DNA of 13,982 nucleotides from Planctomycetales bacterium (GTDB taxonomy: Bacteria; Planctomycetota; UBA11346): positions 1 through 13,982 of the forward strand of contig JANYGY010000107.1 in the NCBI GenBank assembly GCA_025362255.1, read 5' to 3'. This document shows positions 1 through 5,990 of the stretch, one piece after another (position 1 is the first letter of the stretch; each line of letters opens with the position of its first letter). A program made the translations under genes and the position numbers. The notes under the pieces are model-generated. The model ran no database searches and was not told the DNA's origin. It saw only the letters and a list, made by a program, of their open reading frames with translations.

Positions 1-157
1 GTCTGTTGGTAGCTCGGGCGGCTCGCCCATGTTCGAGTGGGCGCACCCATGGGCGGGCCGCCCATGGCACTATTCGAGTCTGTTTGTGGCATGGGCGGCT
101 CGCCCATGTTCGAGTGGGCGCACGCATGGGCGGGCCGCCCATGCCACTGTTCGAGTC
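1..157. repeat. 77-bp tandem repeat with nested hairpins
   Basis: Two near-identical 77-bp units (1-77 and 78-154) and the first bases of a third are visible. The array begins at the window edge, so it probably continues upstream. Each unit contains two inverted repeats. Hairpin A has arms GGGCG/CGCCC around GCT (16-28), extended in unit 2 to CATGGGCG/CGCCCATG (90-108). Hairpin B has 10-bp arms and a 1-nt centre (47-67 and 124-144). The arms of A and B are also complementary to each other. The outermost pair of hairpin B is C-G in unit 1 and G-C in unit 2, a compensatory change. No coding signal is evident. It resembles a REP/BIME-like intergenic repeat in style, but I recognise no named family. 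Confidence 0.85.
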
Positions 158-175
158 GTCCCTCAACATTGAATG

Positions 176-212
176 CCGATAAGCGCAGATGGGCCACATC
201 TGCGCTTATCGG
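176..212 (-). terminator. Strong hairpin at the end of the folP-cdaA-ybbR operon
   Basis: Perfect 16-bp inverted repeat: 176-191 pairs with 197-212 around a 5-nt loop (GGCCA). It begins one base after the ybbR stop codon on the minus strand. Position and strength suggest a transcription terminator or 3'-end stabiliser. No U-tract follows on the minus strand, so it is not a classical intrinsic terminator. It could also act on plus-strand transcription. Confidence 0.6.
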
Positions 213-213
213 A

Positions 214-1191
214 TTAGGGTTTGGTCAGGGGCACGACGGAGATTTTGACCCGAGCTGGATCGACTGCCAACCACGGCGGGGCCAGAATTTCGACGGCCAG
301 CTCGTGCGTGATCTCAGGCGTGATGTCATCGGCGAGGCGCACAAACGCGGTGAGGTCATCGGGCTTGAGCAACTGCAGGAGATTCTCTGGGCCACGCACC
401 GTCAAGCTGACCCGGGGCGGCGTCAGCGTGATGTCGATCGAGCGCAGCAGATCCTTGCTGCCGAGCACTTGCAGCGAGGCCGACATTTCCTTGGTCATGC
501 CGAGCAGCGGCCGGATGGAGATGGTTGCGCTGATGTCGCCCAACACCCGGTAGGGGGTTTCAGTCGGAGCGGACACCGGGATCAGCAGCAGCCGCTCTTG
601 GCGTTCGGCGACCAGTCCGGCTTCGATCGCGTGCAGGTCGATGTCCTGGAACCGCACCCGTTCCCGATCGCGGCGCAGCAACTCCAAAACGGCGCCACCG
701 GCCGCAACCCTGACCAGGGTCTGATCCGATTTGATCGTGGCATCCAATCCTTTCGGGAGGCCGACCAGATGCGGCAGTTCGATCGGCAGGCTTTCTTCGG
801 TGATGCGATCGAGCGTCACGGAGATTTCCCGCAGCCCAGCTGGCTCGGTGGCTTGGATGCGGATGTCGTTCGACAGCCTCAGCAGATGGCTGGTCAGTGG
901 CCATGTGGCGTTTTTGAGGGTCAGCTGTTCTGGCCGGACTTCTAGACGCGGAGTAAAGCTTTCGGCCTCGAGATCGGCGAGCCGGCTGGTCGGCACGCTG
1001 AGCAGGACTTTGAATTCTCGCGGCGAGATGTTCACCACCTGATAATCGCCGGGCAGGCCGCGCACCGCCGCGTCGGTGATCGACACCGTGATGGTCTTAT
1101 CGACCCGCACCTGACCGCTGGTGTAGATGTAGAGCGCGATCGCGAGGAGGAGGGCGACGGCTTTCAGCTCCCAATGCGCGGTGATTTTCAT
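214..1191 (-). CDS. ybbR: YbbR-like (CdaR-type) membrane-anchored regulator of diadenylate cyclase
   Basis: 325 residues. A single N-terminal transmembrane segment (about residues 9-24, AVALLLAIALYIYTSG) is followed by an extracytoplasmic beta-rich region of YbbR-type repeats. These have the usual spacing of short hydrophobic strands, with stretches such as ISVTLDRI and VSLTVRGPENLL. Family members sit beside CdaA and bind or modulate the cyclase in the membrane. The ATG start overlaps the cdaA stop as ATGA (1188-1191), implying translational coupling and matched amounts of the two partners. The stop TAA is followed at once by a strong hairpin. Sequence conservation in this family is low, so the assignment rests on architecture plus the cdaA neighbour; both agree well. 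Confidence 0.85.
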   Translation of the reverse strand: MKITAHWELKAVALLLAIALYIYTSGQVRVDKTITVSITDAAVRGLPGDYQVVNISPREFKVLLSVPTSRLADLEAESFTPRLEVRPEQLTLKNATWPLTSHLLRLSNDIRIQATEPAGLREISVTLDRITEESLPIELPHLVGLPKGLDATIKSDQTLVRVAAGGAVLELLRRDRERVRFQDIDLHAIEAGLVAERQERLLLIPVSAPTETPYRVLGDISATISIRPLLGMTKEMSASLQVLGSKDLLRSIDITLTPPRVSLTVRGPENLLQLLKPDDLTAFVRLADDITPEITHELAVEILAPPWLAVDPARVKISVVPLTKP

Positions 1192-2036
1192 GACTCGGCC
1201 CCCGGACGCCGGATGCCAGAGGCAGTGGCGGCGACGGCGGCGCGAAAGACTCGGCCAAGCAGGATCTCGACATCCTGGCGTGACAGGCCGCGCGTCAGAT
1301 TCCCTTTATCCGCGATCGAGATGGCACCGGTTTCCTCGGAGACCACCAGAGCCAGGGCATCGGTGTCTTCGCTGATGCCGATCGCCGCCCGGTGGCGCGT
1401 GCCCGAGAGTGATTTGAATTCGGGATTATCGGTCAGCGGCAGGATCACCCCGGCGCCGGCGATGCGTCCGCGTTGCACGATCACCGCCCCATCGTGCAGC
1501 GGTGAATCCTTCCAGAACAACGCGATCAGGGACTTCGCCGTGAGTTCGCAATCCAACGGCGAGGTCGCGACGTAGCTGTCGAGCCGATCGGCGCGCTCGA
1601 TCACGATCAGGGCGCCGATCCGCCGTGAGGCCATGTAGCCGATCGCCTCGACCAATTGCGGAAGTGCCGCGGTGCCCGCCGCGGACGGCTCTGACGTGCC
1701 GGGGAAGACGCCGCCCAGGCGCGAAAAAAGTCGGCGCAGTTCGGGTTGGAAAATGACGATCAGGATCAAAGCGCTGAACCCGATCGATGCCTGAAGCAGC
1801 CAGGTGATCGCGTGCAGTTGCAGCACCCGGGCGAGCATCCAGGCGCCGACGACTCCGGCGAATGCCAGCGATATGCCTTTGATCTTGCCGCCCGCGGCAA
1901 TCCGTTCGAGGGCCAGCAGCACGTAATAGATGACCACCGCGATGATCGCGATTTCCAAGGCCGAACTGAGGTACGAGGTCAGGTCGGAAAGGACCAGCCA
2001 TTGCTTCCAGTGATCAAGATCAAGCCATCCGCCCAC
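1188..2036 (-). CDS. cdaA: Diadenylate cyclase CdaA (DisA_N/DAC domain membrane protein)
   Basis: Condenses two ATP into cyclic di-AMP at the inner membrane. Numbering from a possible upstream TTG at 2051, three transmembrane helices (about residues 31-49, 59-77 and 82-101) precede the DAC domain. That domain carries the signature DGAVIV (187-192), GTRHRAAIG (217-225) and the SEETG loop (238-242), which are the ATP- and metal-binding motifs of the family. GTG at 2036 is preferred as start: GGAG lies 7 nt upstream, whereas the TTG has no Shine-Dalgarno sequence. This gives 282 residues, normal for CdaA. folP ends 40 nt upstream and ybbR overlaps by 4 nt. All catalytic motifs look intact, so an active cyclase is expected. 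c-di-AMP targets (potassium transport, osmotic control) are not in the window. Confidence 0.95.
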   Translation of the reverse strand: MGGWLDLDHWKQWLVLSDLTSYLSSALEIAIIAVVIYYVLLALERIAAGGKIKGISLAFAGVVGAWMLARVLQLHAITWLLQASIGFSALILIVIFQPELRRLFSRLGGVFPGTSEPSAAGTAALPQLVEAIGYMASRRIGALIVIERADRLDSYVATSPLDCELTAKSLIALFWKDSPLHDGAVIVQRGRIAGAGVILPLTDNPEFKSLSGTRHRAAIGISEDTDALALVVSEETGAISIADKGNLTRGLSRQDVEILLGRVFRAAVAATASGIRRPGAES

Positions 2037-2043
2037 GTTGCGA

Positions 2044-2047
2044 CTCC
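2044..2047 (-). promoter_or_regulatory. Shine-Dalgarno GGAG that decides the cdaA start
   Basis: On the minus strand GGAG is followed by 7 nt and then GTG at 2036. The alternative TTG at 2051 has only a pyrimidine-rich GGCCCGCCAGA upstream. This favours the shorter CdaA. Confidence 0.55.
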
Positions 2048-2076
2048 GCAATCTGGCGGGCCACTGGCACTGGCGA

Positions 2077-2877
2077 TCATGCCAGCTCAGCCACCCGCAA
2101 GGCGTGCATGGTGCCGGCCACGTCGTGCACGCGCAACAAGGCGCACCATGGGGCGATCAGCGTGTGCAGCGGCTGACCGATGGGGTCGGCCGTGGGATAC
2201 GCGGTGCCCGAGATGGTCGAAAGGAATCGTTTGCGGCTGAGGCCGACGTCCAGCGGCAGATCCAGCGCCTTGCCAAGCTGCGGCAGCGCGCGCAGCAGGG
2301 CCAGGTTGTGCGCCACGGTCTTGCCAAAGCCGATGCCTGGATCGGCGAAGAGCTGGTTGCGAGCCACGCCGGCAGCCATCGCAGCCATGCATTTTTGCGC
2401 GAGGAAATCCATGACTTCGGCGACCACGTCGAGGTAGGCCGGCTGCTGCTGCATGGTGCGCGGCGTGCCTGCCACGTGCATGAGGATGAGCGGACATCCC
2501 GTGGCTGCGGCGACGGCGAACATCCGCGGATCAGCGCCGGCAGTGATGTCGTTGATCGCCGAACCACCCGCGGCCAGCGCGGCCTCGGCGACCACCGCCT
2601 TGGTCGTGTCGATGCTCAGTGGAATCGTCACCCCCGCCGCGCGCAGGCCACGGATCACCGGTAGGATCCGCGATATTTCGAGTTCGCCAGAAATCGGCAG
2701 GGCACCAGGCCGCGAACTTTCACCACCGATGTCGAGCCACGCGGCGCCATCGGCAACCATCGCGCAGCCCTTCGCCACCGCCTCTTCAACCGTCCTCAGC
2801 GTGCCCCCGTCACTGAAGGAATCGGGCGTGCAGTTGAGGATGCCCATCACCGCTGCTGGCGAGGCGGAGGCAGTCAC
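2077..2877 (-). CDS. folP: Dihydropteroate synthase
   Basis: Condenses p-aminobenzoate with 6-hydroxymethyl-dihydropterin diphosphate to dihydropteroate in folate synthesis; the family is the sulfonamide target. The 266 residues form a complete TIM barrel with every family motif: MGILNCTPDSFSDGG (11-25), DIGGESSRPG (49-58), SIDTTK (88-93), NDI (109-111), LMH (132-134), DPGIGFGKT (179-187), GLSRKRF (212-218) and RVHDV (249-253). The start is GTG at 2877, two bases after the upstream gene's stop; the internal ATG at residue 11 would cut into the first strand of the barrel. It is the second gene of a four-gene minus-strand operon and precedes cdaA by 40 nt. The folP-cdaA-ybbR order is known from several Gram-negative phyla. 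No functional link to c-di-AMP is implied beyond co-transcription. Confidence 0.97.
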   Translation of the reverse strand: MTASASPAAVMGILNCTPDSFSDGGTLRTVEEAVAKGCAMVADGAAWLDIGGESSRPGALPISGELEISRILPVIRGLRAAGVTIPLSIDTTKAVVAEAALAAGGSAINDITAGADPRMFAVAAATGCPLILMHVAGTPRTMQQQPAYLDVVAEVMDFLAQKCMAAMAAGVARNQLFADPGIGFGKTVAHNLALLRALPQLGKALDLPLDVGLSRKRFLSTISGTAYPTADPIGQPLHTLIAPWCALLRVHDVAGTMHALRVAELA

Positions 2878-2879
2878 GT

Positions 2880-3527
2880 TCAGTACGTCGCCTGCTGCCA
2901 GCAGACCGCGCCCGCAGTGCCATCGGGCGTGGTGAAGACGTAGATGACGCCGCCGTCGCCGAGCTTGAAATCAACGAGATCCGCCGTCAAACGGTGATGA
3001 AATATCAAACTCGTCTGAGTCAGTTTTTCGACATCGACCGGCTCATTGGCCCACAGCGGATAACCGCCGACCTTGGTGCAATCGCAGCCCAGTTCATCGA
3101 CCAGATCAACCCATTTGTCCGAGGCCGTGACGTCCATGCCGGTCTGATCGACATCGAGATCAACCGGCTCGATGATCGTTTTATCGAACTGGACCTTCAT
3201 CCCTTTCACGTCACCTGGGCACACGCCGTTGACGATCGAGAGATGCACTTCGGCCTTGGGCACGATCAGCACCGCGTTGTCGCCTTTGTGCGGAAGGTAG
3301 TCGAAAGACTCGGCAGGATCAGAGCGATCGAGAAAGGTAAGGATCATGCGGGTGTCATCATCCGCGAGCGGAAGTGCGCTCACCAGTGCCATCGTCTTGC
3401 CCGTGCGCTTGCCGCGCGGGTGATCGACACCGCGCTTCACGTGGCCGCCGAGCTGCCCGATCGCGAGCGTTGGATTGGACGCGCGCATCAGCGTGCGGCT
3501 CACGAGCGACTTGTTCGATGACGACAT
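2880..3527 (-). CDS. YwqG/DUF1963-like protein of unknown function
   Basis: 215 residues, no signal peptide and no membrane helix. The C-terminal third reads CTKVGGYPLWANEP (150-163) and then GDGGVIYVFTTPDG (190-203) with AVCWQ (207-211). This matches the GGYP-W...GDxGxxYVF...WQ pattern of DUF1963/YwqG-type proteins as I remember it. Cysteines occur at 103, 148, 150 and 209. The N-terminal 45 residues are basic and rich in Ser and Arg; a longer reading frame extends upstream to 3629. ATG at 3527 is chosen because the added residues look like untranslated leader, although the Shine-Dalgarno (AGG, 4 nt away) is weak. It is the first gene of the operon and its stop is 2 nt before the folP start, so the two are probably co-translated. 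The biochemical role of the family is not known to me. Confidence 0.7.
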   Translation of the reverse strand: MSSSNKSLVSRTLMRASNPTLAIGQLGGHVKRGVDHPRGKRTGKTMALVSALPLADDDTRMILTFLDRSDPAESFDYLPHKGDNAVLIVPKAEVHLSIVNGVCPGDVKGMKVQFDKTIIEPVDLDVDQTGMDVTASDKWVDLVDELGCDCTKVGGYPLWANEPVDVEKLTQTSLIFHHRLTADLVDFKLGDGGVIYVFTTPDGTAGAVCWQQATY

Positions 3528-3558
3528 GGTGCCTGATTCCCTGCTGCTAAACGTACTG

Positions 3559-3588
3559 ATTTTACCGTGTGTTTCGCTTGCCTGTGAT
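3559..3588 (-). promoter_or_regulatory. Candidate promoter of the YwqG-like/folP/cdaA/ybbR operon
   Basis: Minus strand: ATCACA (3583-3588), an 18-nt spacer, then TAAAAT (3559-3564), matching the sigma-70 hexamers at 4/6 and 5/6. The -10 box lies about 32 nt upstream of the ATG at 3527. This is the most promoter-like element in the divergent region on this strand, assigned by eye only. Confidence 0.35.
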
Positions 3589-3662
3589 GGCGACGCGGCG
3601 GGATCATGCAACCGGATCACCTGCTGCAACCGACGGAGACGCGGAAAATTCCAGCAAAACCG

Positions 3663-3691
3663 TTGCGAAGTCGCAAGTGCGTTGCTATGTT
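3663..3691 (+). promoter_or_regulatory. Candidate extended -10 promoter with overlapping palindrome, upstream of the H1-like gene
   Basis: TTGCGA (3663-3668), a 17-nt spacer and TATGTT (3686-3691), preceded by TG one base upstream (an extended -10). Each hexamer matches consensus at 4/6. A perfect inverted repeat TTGCGA-AG-TCGCAA (3663-3676) overlaps the -35 box and could be an operator. It lies about 75 nt upstream of the start codon, leaving a short leader. Confidence 0.4.
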
Positions 3692-3753
3692 TGCTCTATC
3701 AGCGCGGACGCGGCTCTCTCGCTTCCGTGAAACCATACGCCGGATCTACCGGC

Positions 3754-3758
3754 AGGAG
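3754..3758 (+). promoter_or_regulatory. Shine-Dalgarno AGGAG of the H1-like gene
   Basis: AGGAG followed by 7 nt and ATG at 3766. An in-frame ATG at 3760 is only 1 nt from this site, so translation should begin at 3766 (MAVAKK). Confidence 0.7.
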
Positions 3759-3765
3759 AATGACC

Positions 3766-3936
3766 ATGGCTGTTGCCAAGAAGACCACCAAGAAACCCGC
3801 CGCCACCAAGGTAGCTGCCAAGAAGGCAGCGCCCAAGGCAGCACCCAAGGCCGCCGCCAAGGCTGCAGCGCCCAAGAAGGCCGCCGCCAAAAAGCCGGCT
3901 GCCAAGAAGGCCGCCCCCAAGAAGGCCGCGAAGTAA
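3766..3936 (+). CDS. Small histone H1-like Lys/Ala/Pro-rich DNA-binding protein
   Basis: 56 residues, made of 25 Ala, 19 Lys, 6 Pro, 3 Thr, 2 Val and the initiator Met, with no acidic or aromatic residue. The chain is a series of AAKK, AAPK and AAPKK repeats, the composition of the eukaryotic H1 C-terminal tail and of bacterial H1-like proteins (chlamydial Hc1/Hc2-like tails, AlgP-like tails). Such proteins bind DNA or RNA nonspecifically and compact nucleoids. There is no folded domain, so the whole protein is a basic tail. A good Shine-Dalgarno and a plausible promoter support a real gene rather than a composition artefact. It is monocistronic and divergent from the folP operon. Its low complexity makes it prone to repeat-number variation. 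Confidence 0.85.
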   Translation: MAVAKKTTKKPAATKVAAKKAAPKAAPKAAAKAAAPKKAAAKKPAAKKAAPKKAAK

Positions 3937-3943
3937 GCTTCCC

Positions 3944-3988
3944 GACTGCGGCGCTCGGGCCGTCTCTCAGTCTGCCACCTCAGTTTTT
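3944..3988 (+). terminator. Weak terminator candidate after the H1-like gene
   Basis: GACTG-CGGC (3944-3952) can pair with GCCG (3959-3962) and CAGTC (3968-3972) around a 6-nt loop, with a 5-nt bulge on the 3' side. A run of five T lies at 3984-3988, 12 nt beyond the stem, farther than usual. It starts 8 nt after the stop codon. Evidence is modest. Confidence 0.3.
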
Positions 3989-4047
3989 CGACATGCTGTT
4001 TCCAGCCGACGAAAAAATGAGCTCAACGATCTGAGAACGGCCCGAAA

Positions 4048-4085
4048 CTCATTCTGAAACGCGGTCATACGCGATGACGAATGAG
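4048..4085. other. Nested hairpin element in the H1-moaA intergenic region
   Basis: Outer stem CTCATTC (4048-4054) pairs with GAATGAG (4079-4085); inner stem GTCAT (4064-4068) pairs with ATGAC (4074-4078) around ACGCG. A run of six T occurs about 25 nt downstream. The 430-bp stretch 3937-4366 otherwise has no convincing gene. An open frame from 4081 runs out of phase into moaA and lacks a Shine-Dalgarno or a recognisable domain. Confidence 0.4.
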
Positions 4086-4279
4086 CCCTAAGCAACCAGC
4101 CAAACGCTACTTTTTTCTAGATTCGCAGGCGCTCTCGTCGGGGCTGTTCATGTTGTGGTTCGCCACCGTGGACGACTCCATCAACGAGGGCGTCCTCATT
4201 TTCCGGAATCGTGAGCCGTTGATTTCCCCGCGGTTCCCAAGTCAGCATGCAGTTCCGCAGCACACGTCGCTGAGTGGGT

Positions 4280-4360
4280 CGTCGGCTGCGCATTTTGAGA
4301 AGCCGATATCCTTTTCAGCCGACGCCCCGGGTTTCGCCGGCGCGTCATCTGGGAAAGGAG
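4280..4360 (+). promoter_or_regulatory. Structured moaA leader with alternative stems over the Shine-Dalgarno; possible Moco-responsive riboswitch
   Basis: Three competing pairings are visible. Stem 1: 4280-4288 (CGTCGGCTG) with 4316-4324 (CAGCCGACG), 9 bp perfect. Stem 1b: TCGGCT (4282-4287) with an earlier AGCCGA (4301-4306). Stem 2: TCCTTTTCAG (4309-4318) with CTGGGAAAGGA (4349-4359), 10 pairs with one bulge; this buries the moaA Shine-Dalgarno AAAGGAG (4354-4360). Inside stem 2 lies a hairpin, GACGC...GCGTC (4321-4346), with a CCGG/CCGG core. Stems 1 and 2 share 4316-4318 and stem 1 also uses the base of the inner hairpin, so they are mutually exclusive. That is the layout of an ON/OFF translational switch. 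Moco riboswitches are known upstream of moa operons, but I cannot align this leader to that consensus with confidence. Confidence 0.5.
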
Positions 4361-4366
4361 CACCTC

Positions 4367-5287
4367 ATGTATCTGCGCGTCTCGCTGACCGATCGGTGCA
4401 ATCTGCGGTGCGTGTATTGTTTGCCGGAAGCTGCGGCATTCGCTCCGACGCGGGCCACGCCTGCTGAACTCACGCAGCTGATGACGTTGATCCACGCCAC
4501 GGCCGGAGTGCACAAAATCCGCCTGACCGGCGGCGAGCCGACATTGTGTGCCGATCTGATCGATCAGGTGCGCGCCGCGCGGGCGCTGGTGCCGGTCGTT
4601 GGTCTGACGACCAATGGGATGCTGCTCGAACCACTGCTGCCGGGATTACACGACGCTGGCCTCAATCGCCTGAACATCTCTCTCGATGCGCTCGACGCCG
4701 ACAGCTTTCGCCGATTCTCACGGCGTGACGGCCTTGATCGGGTGGTCGCGGCGATCCGCGCCGCCAAGCGGCTCGGCTTCGCACCGCTGAAGGTCAATGC
4801 GGTTGCCATGCAGCAGACGGACTTCGCCGCGCTGGTGCGCTTCGCGACGTGGGAAGGCATCCATCTGCGCTTCATCGAATTGATGGCGATTGGTGAAGCC
4901 CGGCCTTTTCAAGCCCGCGAATATGTTGCCGCCTCGACCATGCGCGAACGCCTGACCGCGGCCGGACTCATCCTGACCGAACGTGCTGATGCCGACGAAC
5001 CGACCAGCCGCGTGTGGGCGATCGATGATCATCCGCTGGCTGAATGTTCGGTGGGTTTCATCACCACCACCAGCGCGCCTTTCTGTGCCACGTGCGATCG
5101 ACTGCGCTTGTCGAGCCAGGGTCGGCTGTTCACCTGCCTGATGGACAATCGCGGCTATGACCTGCTGGAGGATCTCCGTCGCGAGGATCATCCCGCGGTG
5201 GCCGCCACCATCCGCCGCGCGGTCGGGCTCAAGCGTCCACCCACTGCCTTCATCCGTCATGAACGCATGGCCAGCATCGGTGGATGA
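4367..5287 (+). CDS. moaA: GTP 3',8-cyclase MoaA (radical SAM)
   Basis: First step of molybdopterin synthesis: GTP to 3',8-cyclo-GTP. 306 residues. The radical-SAM cluster motif CX3CX2C is at Cys11, Cys15 and Cys18, with GGEPTL at 55-60 (SAM site). The second, C-terminal cluster that binds GTP is Cys240, Cys243 and Cys257 (PFCATCDRLRLSSQGRLFTC). The chain ends in the conserved Gly-Gly (305-306) needed for catalysis. ATG at 4367 has AAAGGAG 6 nt upstream. This gives an N-terminus starting right at the first barrel strand, slightly shorter than in many MoaA proteins; the frame stays open upstream to 4274 but without a good ribosome site. It is the first gene of moaA-D-E-C, and moaD begins 4 nt after its stop. 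Confidence 0.97.
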   Translation: MYLRVSLTDRCNLRCVYCLPEAAAFAPTRATPAELTQLMTLIHATAGVHKIRLTGGEPTLCADLIDQVRAARALVPVVGLTTNGMLLEPLLPGLHDAGLNRLNISLDALDADSFRRFSRRDGLDRVVAAIRAAKRLGFAPLKVNAVAMQQTDFAALVRFATWEGIHLRFIELMAIGEARPFQAREYVAASTMRERLTAAGLILTERADADEPTSRVWAIDDHPLAECSVGFITTTSAPFCATCDRLRLSSQGRLFTCLMDNRGYDLLEDLRREDHPAVAATIRRAVGLKRPPTAFIRHERMASIGG

Positions 5288-5291
5288 GCGT

Positions 5292-5540
5292 ATGCCCGTG
5301 GTCACGGTCCTGTATTTCGCGCACGCTCAAGAGCGTAGTGGTCTTGCCTCGGAAACATTGGAGTTGTCCGCGCGGGCTACGCTGAGTGATCTGTGTCGAC
5401 TCCTCATCCAACGCCATCCGGCATTGACCGAGGTGTTGCCGCAGTGCCGCTTTGCGCTCGATCAGTTTTTCGTCAGCGAGCTGCACGAGCTGAAAGACGG
5501 CAGTGAAATCGCAGTGATCCCGCCGGTGAGTGGCGGTTGA
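5292..5540 (+). CDS. moaD: Molybdopterin synthase sulfur-carrier subunit MoaD
   Basis: 82-residue ubiquitin-fold protein ending in VIPPVSGG, the C-terminal Gly-Gly that is adenylated and thiocarboxylated and then donates sulfur in the MoaE active site. The N-terminal strand VTVLYFAHAQERSG and the central ALDQFFVSELHELKDGSEIAVIPP match the family, and the length is typical. ATG at 5292 lies 4 nt after the moaA stop with GGTGGA about 7 nt upstream. The end overlaps a possible TTG start of moaE. The MoaD-activating adenylyltransferase (MoeB) is not in the window. Confidence 0.95.
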   Translation: MPVVTVLYFAHAQERSGLASETLELSARATLSDLCRLLIQRHPALTEVLPQCRFALDQFFVSELHELKDGSEIAVIPPVSGG

Positions 5541-5545
5541 GCAGC

Positions 5546-5989
5546 ATGCATCTGACCGCGATCCACGAAGGTCCACTGCCCGCGGCGCTGCACGCGCCGA
5601 CCGCGCTGCTCGGGCCGCAGCACGGAGCGTGCGCCTCGTTTCTGGGCGTCGTGCGCAATCGCAGCCGTGCGGGGATTGCGGATGGCCCGTATCGTCCCGT
5701 CACCGGCTTGCATTATCAGTGCTATCGCCCGATGGCCGAACGGGTGCTGGCTGAGCTGGTGCGCGAGGCCGCAACGCTTCACGACCCTGAATTGCGGGCC
5801 CAGCTCGTCCACGGCATCGGCGATCACCTGCCGGGCGAGGTCTCGCTCGCGATCCACGTCGTCAGTGCTCACCGTGCAGCCGCCTTCGCCGCCTGCCGCC
5901 TGCTGATCGAGCGCATCAAACAGGACCTGCCGGTGTGGAAGCGCGAGCGCTACCTCGATGGCAGCGAACAATGGCTGAAAGGCTCATGA
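5546..5989 (+). CDS. moaE: Molybdopterin synthase catalytic subunit MoaE
   Basis: Converts cPMP to molybdopterin using two MoaD thiocarboxylates. 147 residues. Family motifs are FLGVVRNRS (32-40), GLHYQCYRPMAERVL (54-68), the HR pair (109-110), and the lysines Lys125 and Lys132 in RIKQDLPVWKRE (123-134), equivalent to the two active-site lysines of the family. The ATG at 5546 is chosen. A TTG at 5537 overlapping the moaD TGA, with GGTGAG 6 nt before it, would add three residues and cannot be excluded. moaC starts 1 nt after its stop. Confidence 0.95.
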   Translation: MHLTAIHEGPLPAALHAPTALLGPQHGACASFLGVVRNRSRAGIADGPYRPVTGLHYQCYRPMAERVLAELVREAATLHDPELRAQLVHGIGDHLPGEVSLAIHVVSAHRAAAFAACRLLIERIKQDLPVWKRERYLDGSEQWLKGS

Positions 5990-5990
5990 G

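Noticed and set aside
1..160. CRISPR array
   Set aside because: The 77-bp units are contiguous and repeat along their whole length; there are no unique spacers of constant size and no cas genes.
37..945. 302-residue open frame on the plus strand antisense to ybbR
   Set aside because: It runs through the tandem repeat and then opposite a well-supported YbbR gene. Composition is Gly/Arg/Gln/Asp-rich with no domain, typical of a GC-rich shadow frame.
2038..2051. TTGCG-ACTC-CGCAA palindrome near the cdaA start, similar to the one at 3663-3676
   Set aside because: The spacing differs (4 versus 2 nt) and it lies within an operon; with only two loose matches this is most likely chance.
3699..3920. 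Minus-strand hydrophobic ORF opposite the H1-like gene (Ala/Leu/Gly repeats)
   Set aside because: It is the direct antisense of the AAKK repeats, so its apparent membrane segments are a by-product of the Lys/Ala codons.
4274..4366. Upstream extension of moaA to a 337-residue form
   Set aside because: The added 31 residues are encoded by the structured leader, and ATG 4367 has a strong AAAGGAG 6 nt away.
4081..4467. 128-residue plus-strand ORF before moaA
   Set aside because: No Shine-Dalgarno, no recognisable motif, and it overlaps moaA out of frame by about 100 nt; the region is better explained as structured leader.
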